64,000 nt of DNA, from contig NZ_SMBZ01000009.1 of NCBI RefSeq assembly GCF_004342685.1, forward strand, positions 1 to 64,000, given 5' to 3'. The DNA is from Sphingobacterium alimentarium. Lineage in GTDB: Bacteria; Bacteroidota; Bacteroidia; Sphingobacteriales; Sphingobacteriaceae. The notes below the pieces were generated by a model. It ran no database searches. It had not been told where the DNA came from and worked only from the letters and a program-made list of their open reading frames with translations. A program made the position numbers and the translations under genes. Below, in pieces: positions 42,068 through 49,369 of this stretch. Each line of letters begins with the position of its first letter. The first letter of the stretch is position 1.

Positions 42068-43765
42068 ATGAGAATACAGCTTATATATAGCTTCCGTTAT
42101 TTTTTAGTGCTTTTTATCATGCTTTTTGTGTCGACGGCAAGTTGGGCGCAGACAGCATATACAGAGGAGCTAAAGCTGGTGGAAAGCAAATTGCGTGAGG
42201 GTAATTTTACAGAGGGCTTGCAACTTTTGGATCAAATATCCGAAAAGCATCCTGACGCGGCAGATATCTATTATGCCAAGTCGTTGATAAATGGACAATT
42301 GGGCAATTATGCTGGTGCGGTAGAAAATGCATCGCTCGCTTTTCAGAAAAGTAACAACCTATTCTACGCGAACCATCTTTTGGAATTGTATAAATCCCAA
42401 AAAGATTATCCAAGTAGCATTCAACTCTTGGAAGGCCTGAAGACACAATATCCGGGGCACGAAGGACTGCACCGTGAGTTATTAATCATGTATGCTTCCA
42501 ACGATCAACTGGAGGTAGCCGAGCGAGTGTACCAAGAATTGATTCAAAAGTCGCATTCGGACACATTGAATCTGGTGATGGCCGAAATCTATATGAATAA
42601 AAATGAGTTGGCTCCTGCCAAAAAGATATTAACCCGCCTTGATGGCAAGACCATGATACCTGATGTATATGGCTATCTTGGGTATATTTATAATCATGAG
42701 GGCAAGCAAAAGGACGCCATTGCCGCTATCGAGCGCGGTATCAAGCGCACAAGTGACAAAAGTCTGTATCTAGACTTAGCGGATATTCACAGAGATTCCA
42801 AAAAGTACGCAGCTATGTACAGTGCATTAAAAATACCTTTTGATGAGCTGGAGGTGCCTTTTTGGGATAAGTATAAATTCTTAATCGAATTAATGAATGA
42901 TCCAGCGATAGAGGCGGATGATAGGCTACAGACACTGGCCAATACCTTAGAACGTACATATCCGGATGTATTAGAGGCACAGATTCTCAAAGGCGAATTG
43001 CTTGGAAAACGAGGCCATGTCGAAGAAGCTCGATCTGTTTTCTTAAAAGTGCTATCGTCTAATCCGCGGCATGTCAATGCGTGGCGTTTGGTAATTTTAT
43101 CGGATTTGGAGTTGGGGCAAGTGGATCAGGCCATCCAGCATGGTCAAGAAGGTCTAAAGCACAATCCGAATAATTCGCACCTCTTATATTTTACTAGTCT
43201 GGCCTATGCAGGGCAGCCTGATTATGACAAGAGTAGAGAATTGTTGGAACAAGCGCTCAACTATTCGGAGAATGAAAATAATTCCATCCGCTCGCTGATA
43301 TATGGTTCATTGGGGGATCTGTACCATCAATTGAAGATGGAAAATCTTTCGGATGCAGCCTATGAAGAAGCCATCACTCTCGACAGCACCAACGTGAGTG
43401 CATTAAATAACTATGCATACTATTTGGCTGTTCGTAAAAAAGAATTAGAAAAGGCAGCGCAATTCTCTAAGCTTTCCAATGAGTTAGAGCCAAATTCAGC
43501 GACTTTCAAAGATACCTATGCCTGGGTTTTGTTCCAACAGGGCAATTATCAGGAAGCGCTACGATGGATAGAAGAAGCTGTGAAATTAAATAAAACATCC
43601 GCCGTGATGTATGAGCACTATGGTGATATCCTAAGTAAGTTGAAGCGCGATAAAGAAGCTATTGTGCAATGGCAAAAAGCTTTGGATATAGAGATAAAAA
43701 ACGATAGCCAACAAAATCTGGCTAAAATTCAACAAAAGATACAAGAGAGAAAATATGTGGAATAA
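42068..43765 (+). CDS. Exported TPR-repeat protein
   Basis: 565 residues with a signal peptide (FLVLFIMLFVSTASWAQ) and at least ten TPR-like helical pairs, for example AADIYYAKSLINGQLGNYAGAVENA and SALNNYAYYLAVRKKELEKAAQF. Such repeats bind other proteins. The gene overlaps the next (a DUF4292 lipoprotein) by 11 nt, so the pair probably form one envelope complex, possibly near lipoprotein or outer-membrane assembly; that is inference. Confidence 0.85.
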   Translation: MRIQLIYSFRYFLVLFIMLFVSTASWAQTAYTEELKLVESKLREGNFTEGLQLLDQISEKHPDAADIYYAKSLINGQLGNYAGAVENASLAFQKSNNLFYANHLLELYKSQKDYPSSIQLLEGLKTQYPGHEGLHRELLIMYASNDQLEVAERVYQELIQKSHSDTLNLVMAEIYMNKNELAPAKKILTRLDGKTMIPDVYGYLGYIYNHEGKQKDAIAAIERGIKRTSDKSLYLDLADIHRDSKKYAAMYSALKIPFDELEVPFWDKYKFLIELMNDPAIEADDRLQTLANTLERTYPDVLEAQILKGELLGKRGHVEEARSVFLKVLSSNPRHVNAWRLVILSDLELGQVDQAIQHGQEGLKHNPNNSHLLYFTSLAYAGQPDYDKSRELLEQALNYSENENNSIRSLIYGSLGDLYHQLKMENLSDAAYEEAITLDSTNVSALNNYAYYLAVRKKELEKAAQFSKLSNELEPNSATFKDTYAWVLFQQGNYQEALRWIEEAVKLNKTSAVMYEHYGDILSKLKRDKEAIVQWQKALDIEIKNDSQQNLAKIQQKIQERKYVE

Positions 43766-44531
43766 GTTATTAATACTAGGAATAGGACTGGCTGTATTGA
43801 CAAGCTGTGGGGCGAAGAGACAGGTTGCTACGCAATCTAACGGAGGGGTTTCTGTTCCTTCTTCGCCGAATAATATTGCGGATTTTTTAATTAATAATCT
43901 GGATTTTCATACCTTTTCAGGACGTGCTAAAGCCAAAGTGGAGTTGGGAAAGGACAATCAGGATGTTACCATGCACGTTCGCATAAAACGTGACCAGGCA
44001 ATATGGATATCTTTGACTGCGACATTCCTCAATGTTGAGGGCGCTCGCGTACTTATCACACCCGACAGTATCAAAATACTAAATAAGTTGCACGGTGAGT
44101 ACACCGCAAAACCGTTTAATTACATCCATCAGTATACGGGTAAAGGTGTAAACTTCAGGGTATTGCAAGATTTGTTGATTGCGAATGTATCATCGGATCT
44201 ATTGCGTACAGACCAGATGACTGTTGCGCAGGCCACGGACGACGTGCAATTGGTAGGAGTGAAGGATGATTTATCTTTTCAGTACAGCCTGAATGGAAAA
44301 TATAGACCAAAAGTGATTCGTATTACCCCTACGGGAAGTAGTCAAAGTCTGGAAGCTTTCTATAGCTCCTTTAATGATGTGACAGGGTATAATTTTCCTC
44401 AAAATCAAAACATTAAATTAAATGCTGATAAAATGCAGATTAATGCCTTGTTGAATTATAACAAAATTGAGTTCAATCAAGAATTGGAGATGCCTTTTAC
44501 GGTACCATCCCGATATAAGGTGATAAACTAA
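43755..44531 (+). CDS. DUF4292 lipoprotein
   Basis: 258 residues with lipobox AVLTSCGAK (Cys18). The mature protein matches DUF4292 from Bacteroidota: FHTFSGRAKAKVELG, a predicted LolB/LppM-like half-barrel (DVTMHVRIKRDQAIWISLTA), and the SVEGARVLITPDSIKILNK stretch. LolB-like fold suggests lipoprotein or lipid handling. It sits between the TPR protein and the EnvC-like gene. Confidence 0.83.
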   Translation: MWNKLLILGIGLAVLTSCGAKRQVATQSNGGVSVPSSPNNIADFLINNLDFHTFSGRAKAKVELGKDNQDVTMHVRIKRDQAIWISLTATFLNVEGARVLITPDSIKILNKLHGEYTAKPFNYIHQYTGKGVNFRVLQDLLIANVSSDLLRTDQMTVAQATDDVQLVGVKDDLSFQYSLNGKYRPKVIRITPTGSSQSLEAFYSSFNDVTGYNFPQNQNIKLNADKMQINALLNYNKIEFNQELEMPFTVPSRYKVIN

Positions 44532-44622
44532 TAGATGTTAAAAAAATCTTTTTATTAGGCAAGTCGTATAGATATCATTATTTTTGGAAGTTGTACAAAA
44601 ACGAGAAAGCTGAACTCATTTC

Positions 44623-45888
44623 ATGAATTTCAAATATATATTATTAAGCATATTCTTTGTAGTCTTTTGCGGACAGTTATCATTTGGGCAAAGTAGTGCT
44701 CAATTGAAAAAGCAATTGGAGAAGATTAACATTGAAATTGCTAATCTGAATAAGGAATTGGTCGCTAAGACTAGAGAAAAGTTATTATCCCAAAAGGAAG
44801 TGACGGCCTTAAGTAAGCAGTTGAGCTTACGGGAGGAGAAAATCACCGTCATCAATAAAGAAGTAAACAATCTAACTTCCCAAATCAATCAAAATACCAA
44901 AGCTGTCAATGAATTGAAGGCGGAGTTGGAAAAGATGCGTAAGGATTATGAGAAGATGATTTTGTTTGCCTTCCGTAACCGCAATGGTTATAATAAGATG
45001 ATGTTTATCTTCGCTTCTAAGGATTTCAATCAAGCATTCAAGAGGATTAAATATTTGCAACAATTCTCTGATGCGCGTAAGGCGAAAGCTGCTGAGATTG
45101 AGAAAGTGAAAAAAAATATTGAGTTGAAGATCGCACAGATGGAATCTGACCGTCAGACCCAGCGTGCGTTGCTTGCAGATCAACAGAAAGAGCGCGATAT
45201 CATCAGCAAAGATAGAGCGGCTCACCAAAGCCAGTTGAACGTATTGGTAAGTCAAGAACGTACGTTCAAAGGACAATTGTCTAAAAAACAACAAGAGAAG
45301 AAAAAGATGGAAGCGCTTATCCGTGCAGCCATTAACAGAGAGATTGCTGAGGAGCGCCGTAGGGCAGAGGCTGAGCGCAAGCGTCTAGCTGAAGCAGAAG
45401 CCAAACGTACAGGTAAAACTGTAGCCGAGGTAGAGAAAGCCACGCCGAAGAAAACGGATAGCGAAATCTTACGTTCTACACCAGAGGCAGCTCGTCTATC
45501 GGCGGATTTCAAGTCCAATCGCGGACGTCTTCCATGGCCAGTGTCACAAGGTAATATTGTGCGCAATTATGGTTCATATACCGTAGATGGTATCACCAGT
45601 TCGGCACCAGATATCGGTATCCGCACGGCGGATGGCGCCGGCGTAAAAGCAGTGTTCGAAGGTGAAGTGGTGCAAGCGGTAGCAGGCGTAGTCGTGATCA
45701 AGCACGGTGAGTATTTTAGTTTCTACTCCAATATGGCATCGGTATCGGTGAGAAGAGGACAAAAGGTAAGCCGTGGGCAACAAATCGGGGTAGCCGATAA
45801 GGATCCTGAGCTGGGCTATACAGTAGTTTATTTTGGCTTGTCACAGGGACAAAATGAATTTAATCCGGCGCCGTGGTTAGCAAGATAG
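44623..45888 (+). CDS. EnvC/NlpD-like amidase activator with degenerate LytM domain
   Basis: 421 residues with a signal peptide (LLSIFFVVFCGQLSFGQ), two coiled-coil stretches (about 25-120 and 150-270), and a C-terminal LytM-type domain (RLPWPVSQGNIVRNYGSYT... to the end). The metal ligands of active LytM proteins are missing: the HxxxD position reads SAPDIGI and the HxH position YFSFYSN. Catalytically dead LytM domains with coiled coils are the EnvC pattern; they switch on cell-division amidases. Amidase partners are not in the window. Confidence 0.85.
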   Translation: MNFKYILLSIFFVVFCGQLSFGQSSAQLKKQLEKINIEIANLNKELVAKTREKLLSQKEVTALSKQLSLREEKITVINKEVNNLTSQINQNTKAVNELKAELEKMRKDYEKMILFAFRNRNGYNKMMFIFASKDFNQAFKRIKYLQQFSDARKAKAAEIEKVKKNIELKIAQMESDRQTQRALLADQQKERDIISKDRAAHQSQLNVLVSQERTFKGQLSKKQQEKKKMEALIRAAINREIAEERRRAEAERKRLAEAEAKRTGKTVAEVEKATPKKTDSEILRSTPEAARLSADFKSNRGRLPWPVSQGNIVRNYGSYTVDGITSSAPDIGIRTADGAGVKAVFEGEVVQAVAGVVVIKHGEYFSFYSNMASVSVRRGQKVSRGQQIGVADKDPELGYTVVYFGLSQGQNEFNPAPWLAR

Positions 45889-45914
45889 TTACATTGGAAT
45901 ACCAATTAATTATA

Positions 45915-45922
45915 TATATTTG
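45915..45922 (+). promoter_or_regulatory. -7 element before tatA
   Basis: TATATTTG, exact TAnnTTTG, 47 nt before the tatA ATG. No clear -33. Confidence 0.5.
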
Positions 45923-45969
45923 TAAGTACAAGGAGTTGAATATAAAGTTATTTAAGAAATAATTCGAAA

Positions 45970-46173
45970 ATGTATACATCTAATTTATTATTTATAGGAA
46001 CACAAGAGATCATCATTATTGTGGTTTTAGTTCTTCTTTTATTTGGGGGTAAAAAAATTCCAGAATTAATGCGCGGTCTGGGTAGAGGTGTGAAGGAATT
46101 TAAAGATGGTCAACGTGAAGACCCAGCTGAAAAATCAGCACCAAACAACACGGAAAAAACAAATAATCAATAA
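45970..46173 (+). CDS. tatA: Sec-independent translocase subunit TatA/TatE
   Basis: 67 residues: one transmembrane helix ([29 protein letters not shown]), then an amphipathic helix with [11 protein letters not shown], and a polar tail. Partner of TatC in the export of folded, twin-arginine proteins; tatC is not nearby, as is common in Bacteroidota. Confidence 0.93.
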   Translation: MYTSNLLFIGTQEIIIIVVLVLLLFGGKKIPELMRGLGRGVKEFKDGQREDPAEKSAPNNTEKTNNQ

Positions 46174-46180
46174 ACAAAAT

Positions 46181-46224
46181 ACTATAAAGATTACATTTTC
46201 GACAAGAAATGTAATCTTTATAGT
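46181..46224 (+). terminator. Hairpin after tatA
   Basis: 18-bp perfect stem (ACTATAAAGATTACATTT and its inverse) with an 8-nt loop. The T-run on the right is mixed into the stem, so it may work as terminator or stabiliser. Confidence 0.65.
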
Positions 46225-46278
46225 TTATGCCTAAATACTGGCTAAATATTGCCCACTAGTATCCAAAACTAGCACAAT

Positions 46279-47712
46279 ATGAATAAACACATTTGCGCCG
46301 CATTATCAACATTTTTAATCAGTGCGTTTTCTTTGCAAGCTCAAGTTTCTATAGAGAATCCTTTGGGTGATGACTATTACAGTTCATATTCCTTTGCGAC
46401 ACCTATGGAAGAGCAATTGGCTATGTTGGTCGAACTCGATTCTATCCGCAAAAACGTTGATGATAAAGTGGCGGTCTCCCTCGATGATGCCGTGATTCTA
46501 CGAAGAATGAAGGCGAGCACCAAGACTATTCCACTGGATTATAATTCCAATGTGAAGTATTTTATTGATAAATATATTTCGTCGAATTATCGACCTTATA
46601 TGAATCGATTACACGGTCTGAGCAAACATTATTTTAAAGCGTATGATCAGATTTTTGCGGAAATGGGACTTCCAGAAGAGATCAAATATCTTTCGCTAGT
46701 AGAATCATCACTCAATCCGCATTTAGTTTCGACTTCAGGGGCAGTAGGACCTTGGCAATTTATCTATACCACCGCACGCATCTATGATTTGGATATGAAT
46801 GCGCATATCGACGAGCGCAAAGATATCTACTCGTCTACGTATGCTGTGTCGAAGTACCTGAAAGAGTCATATGATCAGTTCAATGATTGGTTGCTTGCTT
46901 TGGCTTCCTATAATTGTGGACGTGGCTGTGTACAGCGCGCTATCAAACGTTCCGGATTGCAAAGTCCCACATTTTGGGAATTATCACCTTTCTTGCCCAA
47001 AGAGACTCAAAATTACATTCCCAAGTATGTCGCTATGACATACGTCCTGAATAATACAGAATATTACAATATAGACCCAGCAGCCAATGAATTGGATATG
47101 GATTTCAAAGTCATCTTGGTGAATCGGACGGTGGACCTTCGTCATGTGGCCAAAGCTATAGATCTGGATATAGAGCAGTTAAAACATTTCAATCCTGCGG
47201 CGAAGCGATTGGTGTTAAACGGTACAGAAGAAAAGCCGAGAAGGTTGTTTCTGCCGATTACGGCCAATACAAATGATAGTCTGCTTTATCTGGCATTGCA
47301 TTCACCCTCGTCGATTGCTTTGCCAATGGATGAGCCCAAGACGCTGTTAGCAGGTACTTCTACACAAAAGTATCGCGTACGCCAAGGTGAAACGCTATCA
47401 AATATTGCTAGAAAATTTAATGTCACTGTTCAGGATCTCAAAGCATGGAATGCTTTAAATAGCAACAGTCTGACGGTAGGAAGATCACTTGTGGTTAGCC
47501 AACCTGTCAATGCTACTTTGGCCAAAAACGTAAGCAAGACAAACAGCAAAAGTACATCCTCCCGAACGGCATATTATGTCGTCAAAAAGGGAGATTCTCT
47601 GGGCCGCATAGCGAGAAGAGAAGGAAGTACCGTAGCCAAAATACAAGCAGACAACGGTTTGAGTAATACACGGATAAAACCCGGTATGAAGCTTAAAATA
47701 AGAAAGGGTTAA
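46279..47712 (+). CDS. Membrane-bound lytic transglycosylase (MltD-like) with two LysM domains
   Basis: 477 residues with a signal peptide (ALSTFLISAFSLQAQ). The transglycosylase SLT core lies at about 110-265: catalytic Glu in KYLSLVESSLNPH, then SGAVGPWQFIYTTA and ALASYNCGRGCVQRAI. Two LysM domains follow, KYRVRQGETLSNIARKF (about 365-410) and YYVVKKGDSLGRIARRE (about 430-475), for peptidoglycan binding. It cleaves between MurNAc and GlcNAc. The stop codon is inside the terminator stem. Confidence 0.93.
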   Translation: MNKHICAALSTFLISAFSLQAQVSIENPLGDDYYSSYSFATPMEEQLAMLVELDSIRKNVDDKVAVSLDDAVILRRMKASTKTIPLDYNSNVKYFIDKYISSNYRPYMNRLHGLSKHYFKAYDQIFAEMGLPEEIKYLSLVESSLNPHLVSTSGAVGPWQFIYTTARIYDLDMNAHIDERKDIYSSTYAVSKYLKESYDQFNDWLLALASYNCGRGCVQRAIKRSGLQSPTFWELSPFLPKETQNYIPKYVAMTYVLNNTEYYNIDPAANELDMDFKVILVNRTVDLRHVAKAIDLDIEQLKHFNPAAKRLVLNGTEEKPRRLFLPITANTNDSLLYLALHSPSSIALPMDEPKTLLAGTSTQKYRVRQGETLSNIARKFNVTVQDLKAWNALNSNSLTVGRSLVVSQPVNATLAKNVSKTNSKSTSSRTAYYVVKKGDSLGRIARREGSTVAKIQADNGLSNTRIKPGMKLKIRKG

Positions 47713-47741
47713 TCGCCAATCGATTAACCCTTTCTTATTTT
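47699..47741. terminator. Bidirectional terminator overlapping the end of the transglycosylase gene
   Basis: Stem TAAGAAAGGGTTAATCG / CGATTAACCCTTTCTTA (17 bp) with a 5-nt loop and T's after; the TAA stop codon is in the left arm. Confidence 0.93.
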
Positions 47742-47750
47742 CCTGTTTTA

Positions 47751-48266
47751 TTATTCGAGCCAAGCGGCATCTTCTTTATTGTCAAACTCTTCCAAATACA
47801 CCCGCACATTTTCTTTTAATATAGTAGAAAGCTTTTGTCCGTAGTAGTCACTAAATATAGGGAATTGGTGATGGCTGCGGTCGATGAGTACGGCTGTACG
47901 CATTTTCTTTAGCGGTACGTTGATAAATGCACCCAATGCATAAGCCAATGTTCTTCCACTATTCAAGACATCATCTACCACGATGACAGCCCTGTTGGCC
48001 GCTGTTTCGATAGGCAAATCCGTGACTGCTTCTAGACTGCGTTTATTCTTTTTGATAGTAACCTTGATGAGGATCACTTCTTTGTTATCAACAAGTTCCT
48101 CTATGATGTTTTTGAGTCTTTGGGCAAATACATATCCTCTGTCGGCAATTCCTACCAATACAATTTCTTTTTCGTCAAAATTGTCTTCGATGATTTGGTA
48201 AGCAATGCGTTTAGATTTTTGAAATATCTGTTCTTTATTTAATATTAAGGTTGCTTTTGTTGACAT
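47751..48266 (-). CDS. Phosphoribosyltransferase, PyrR-like
   Basis: 171 residues. The PRPP-binding loop VIVVDDVLNSGRTLAYAL is a clear match to PyrR-type PRTases, with VGIADRGYVFAQRL as the nucleotide-side loop. PyrR proteins regulate pyr operons and may make UMP from uracil; other members serve hypoxanthine. No pyrimidine operon adjoins, so the exact role is open. A -7 lies 18 nt upstream of the ATG. Confidence 0.83.
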   Translation of the reverse strand: MSTKATLILNKEQIFQKSKRIAYQIIEDNFDEKEIVLVGIADRGYVFAQRLKNIIEELVDNKEVILIKVTIKKNKRSLEAVTDLPIETAANRAVIVVDDVLNSGRTLAYALGAFINVPLKKMRTAVLIDRSHHQFPIFSDYYGQKLSTILKENVRVYLEEFDNKEDAAWLE

Positions 48267-48284
48267 AATTCAAAATTGATGTAG

Positions 48285-48292
48285 CAAAATTA
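48285..48292 (-). promoter_or_regulatory. -7 element of the PyrR-like gene
   Basis: Minus-strand TAATTTTG, exact TAnnTTTG, giving a very short leader. Confidence 0.5.
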
Positions 48293-48295
48293 AAT

Positions 48296-48333
48296 AAAAA
48301 AGTCCGGATGATTAATTTTCATTCGGACTTTTT
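48296..48333 (-). terminator. Terminator of the NlpC/P60 gene
   Basis: Stem AAAAAGTCCG / CGGACTTTTT with a second inner stem (ATGA/TCAT), followed by T's on the minus strand. Confidence 0.88.
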
Positions 48334-48354
48334 GTTGGTATTATGGAGTTACTT

Positions 48355-48918
48355 TTACTTGTCGGTATTGAGCATCGAAGCATCCGCCACCATAGTACGG
48401 TTTTCTTCTGATTTTGGACGACCACCATTATAGTAGTATCTTTTCCAATAGGCTTCGTTTAGATTGCTCACCATTACACCTTTGCTAGAAGAGGCGTGTG
48501 CAAACTTATCATCACCTAAATAAACACCTACATGCGTAATAGACTTACTTCTGATTTTAAAAAACACTAAATCGCCCGGCTGCAGATCTTTCTTATTGAT
48601 CGGCGTAACGTTTGCGTACTGATTTCTGCTGTTAAAACCTATTGTGGTGTTGAAAACATTCTCGTAAACTGCAAGTGAGAATTTTGAACAATCGATACCT
48701 CTTTTTGAATCACCACCCAATCTATATGGTGTACCCAACCAATCATACACAAATTGATAGAGTTTGGTGTTTGTGGTAGCATTTACAGCTACACCCATGA
48801 TTTGCGAGAAATACTCTTTAGCAAGATTGTCTTGCTCATTTTTTTTGGTAGTTTGTGCTTGCGACACTAGACAAAAGCCTATAAATAGCACCGATGCTAT
48901 TAGTTTTTTTGTGTTCAT
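48355..48918 (-). CDS. NlpC/P60-family peptidoglycan endopeptidase
   Basis: 187 residues with a signal peptide (SVLFIGFCLVSQAQ). Catalytic Cys in RGIDCSKFSLAVY, His in SITHVGVYLGDDKFAHAS, and an extra polar residue in the latter block form the papain-like triad. It should cut peptide crosslinks or stem peptides in the cell wall. It has a good promoter and stands as a single unit. Confidence 0.92.
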   Translation of the reverse strand: MNTKKLIASVLFIGFCLVSQAQTTKKNEQDNLAKEYFSQIMGVAVNATTNTKLYQFVYDWLGTPYRLGGDSKRGIDCSKFSLAVYENVFNTTIGFNSRNQYANVTPINKKDLQPGDLVFFKIRSKSITHVGVYLGDDKFAHASSSKGVMVSNLNEAYWKRYYYNGGRPKSEENRTMVADASMLNTDK

Positions 48919-48981
48919 TAAATCGCTTTTTTTAATTACAACTTTCCTTACTTCCTACTCTTTTCCAAGGAGCAGATGTTA

Positions 48982-49013
48982 CGAAGATAATAGATAGATA
49001 TCTACAATCCAAA
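48982..49013 (-). promoter_or_regulatory. Promoter of the NlpC/P60 gene
   Basis: Minus strand: TTTG (49010-49013), 20-nt spacer, TATCTTCG (48982-48989), one base from TAnnTTTG. Confidence 0.6.
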
Positions 49014-49059
49014 TAAAATACGTAGGTTTTAACGTATTTTTAACATATGCTTAAGGATA

Positions 49060-49111
49060 AGTACGCAGTAATTATCGTAATACGTGCAATAATGCGGTTA
49101 GTACGCAGTAA
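49060..49111 (+). repeat. Direct repeats AGTACGCAGTAA upstream of the thr operon
   Basis: The 12-mer AGTACGCAGTAA occurs at 49060-49071 and 49100-49111, exactly 40 nt apart (about four helical turns), between the NlpC promoter and the thr promoter. Possible paired operator sites. Confidence 0.4.
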
Positions 49112-49142
49112 CATTAAATTTTTATTAGTTTTTTAAAATAAT

Positions 49143-49175
49143 TTTGATTTTAATATGAAAAATACTCTATATTAG
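49143..49175 (+). promoter_or_regulatory. thr operon promoter
   Basis: TTTG (49143-49146), 21-nt spacer, TATATTAG (49168-49175), one base from TAnnTTTG. Transcription would begin about 10-15 nt before the leader peptide ATG. Confidence 0.6.
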
Positions 49176-49193
49176 GACCAGATATTAAAAAAT

Positions 49194-49262
49194 ATGAAAA
49201 CATTTAGCTCAATTATTTCAACAATTATTATTACTACGGGGGGTAATTCTCGGAGGAAGTAA
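49194..49262 (+). CDS. thrL: thr operon leader peptide (attenuator)
   Basis: 22 codons: the start MKTFSSIISTIIITT is packed with four Thr and five Ile codons, then GGNSRRK and TAA. It lies between a promoter and an intrinsic terminator in front of thrA-thrB-thrC, and its last bases GGAGGAAG (49252-49259) are perfectly complementary to CTTCCTCC (49298-49305) in the left arm of the terminator. This matches the logic of E. coli thrL: when charged tRNA(Thr) or tRNA(Ile) is short, the ribosome stalls on the Thr/Ile run and the antiterminator forms; otherwise the ribosome reaches the stop codon, covers GGAGGAAG and the terminator forms. Confidence 0.85.
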   Translation: MKTFSSIISTIIITTGGNSRRK

Positions 49263-49305
49263 CTTGTGTGTACAATTGAATGTAAATATAAAGAAGCCTT
49301 CCTCC
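49252..49305 (+). promoter_or_regulatory. Antiterminator pairing of the thr leader
   Basis: GGAGGAAG (49252-49259, the last three leader codons) can pair perfectly with CTTCCTCC (49298-49305). The pairing excludes the terminator stem. A smaller hairpin ATTAC/GTAAT (49230-49247) around the Thr codons could act as pause structure. Confidence 0.7.
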
Positions 49306-49330
49306 AATACGGGGAAGGCTTTTCTTTTTG
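49294..49330 (+). terminator. thr attenuator terminator
   Basis: Stem AAGCCTTCC / GGAAGGCTT (49294-49302 with 49313-49321), extended by CC/GG, then TTCTTTTTG. It lies 32 nt after the leader stop and 40 nt before thrA. Confidence 0.88.
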
Positions 49331-49369
49331 CCTGAATAATTAAAACAAACTAAAACATAAAATAAACCA

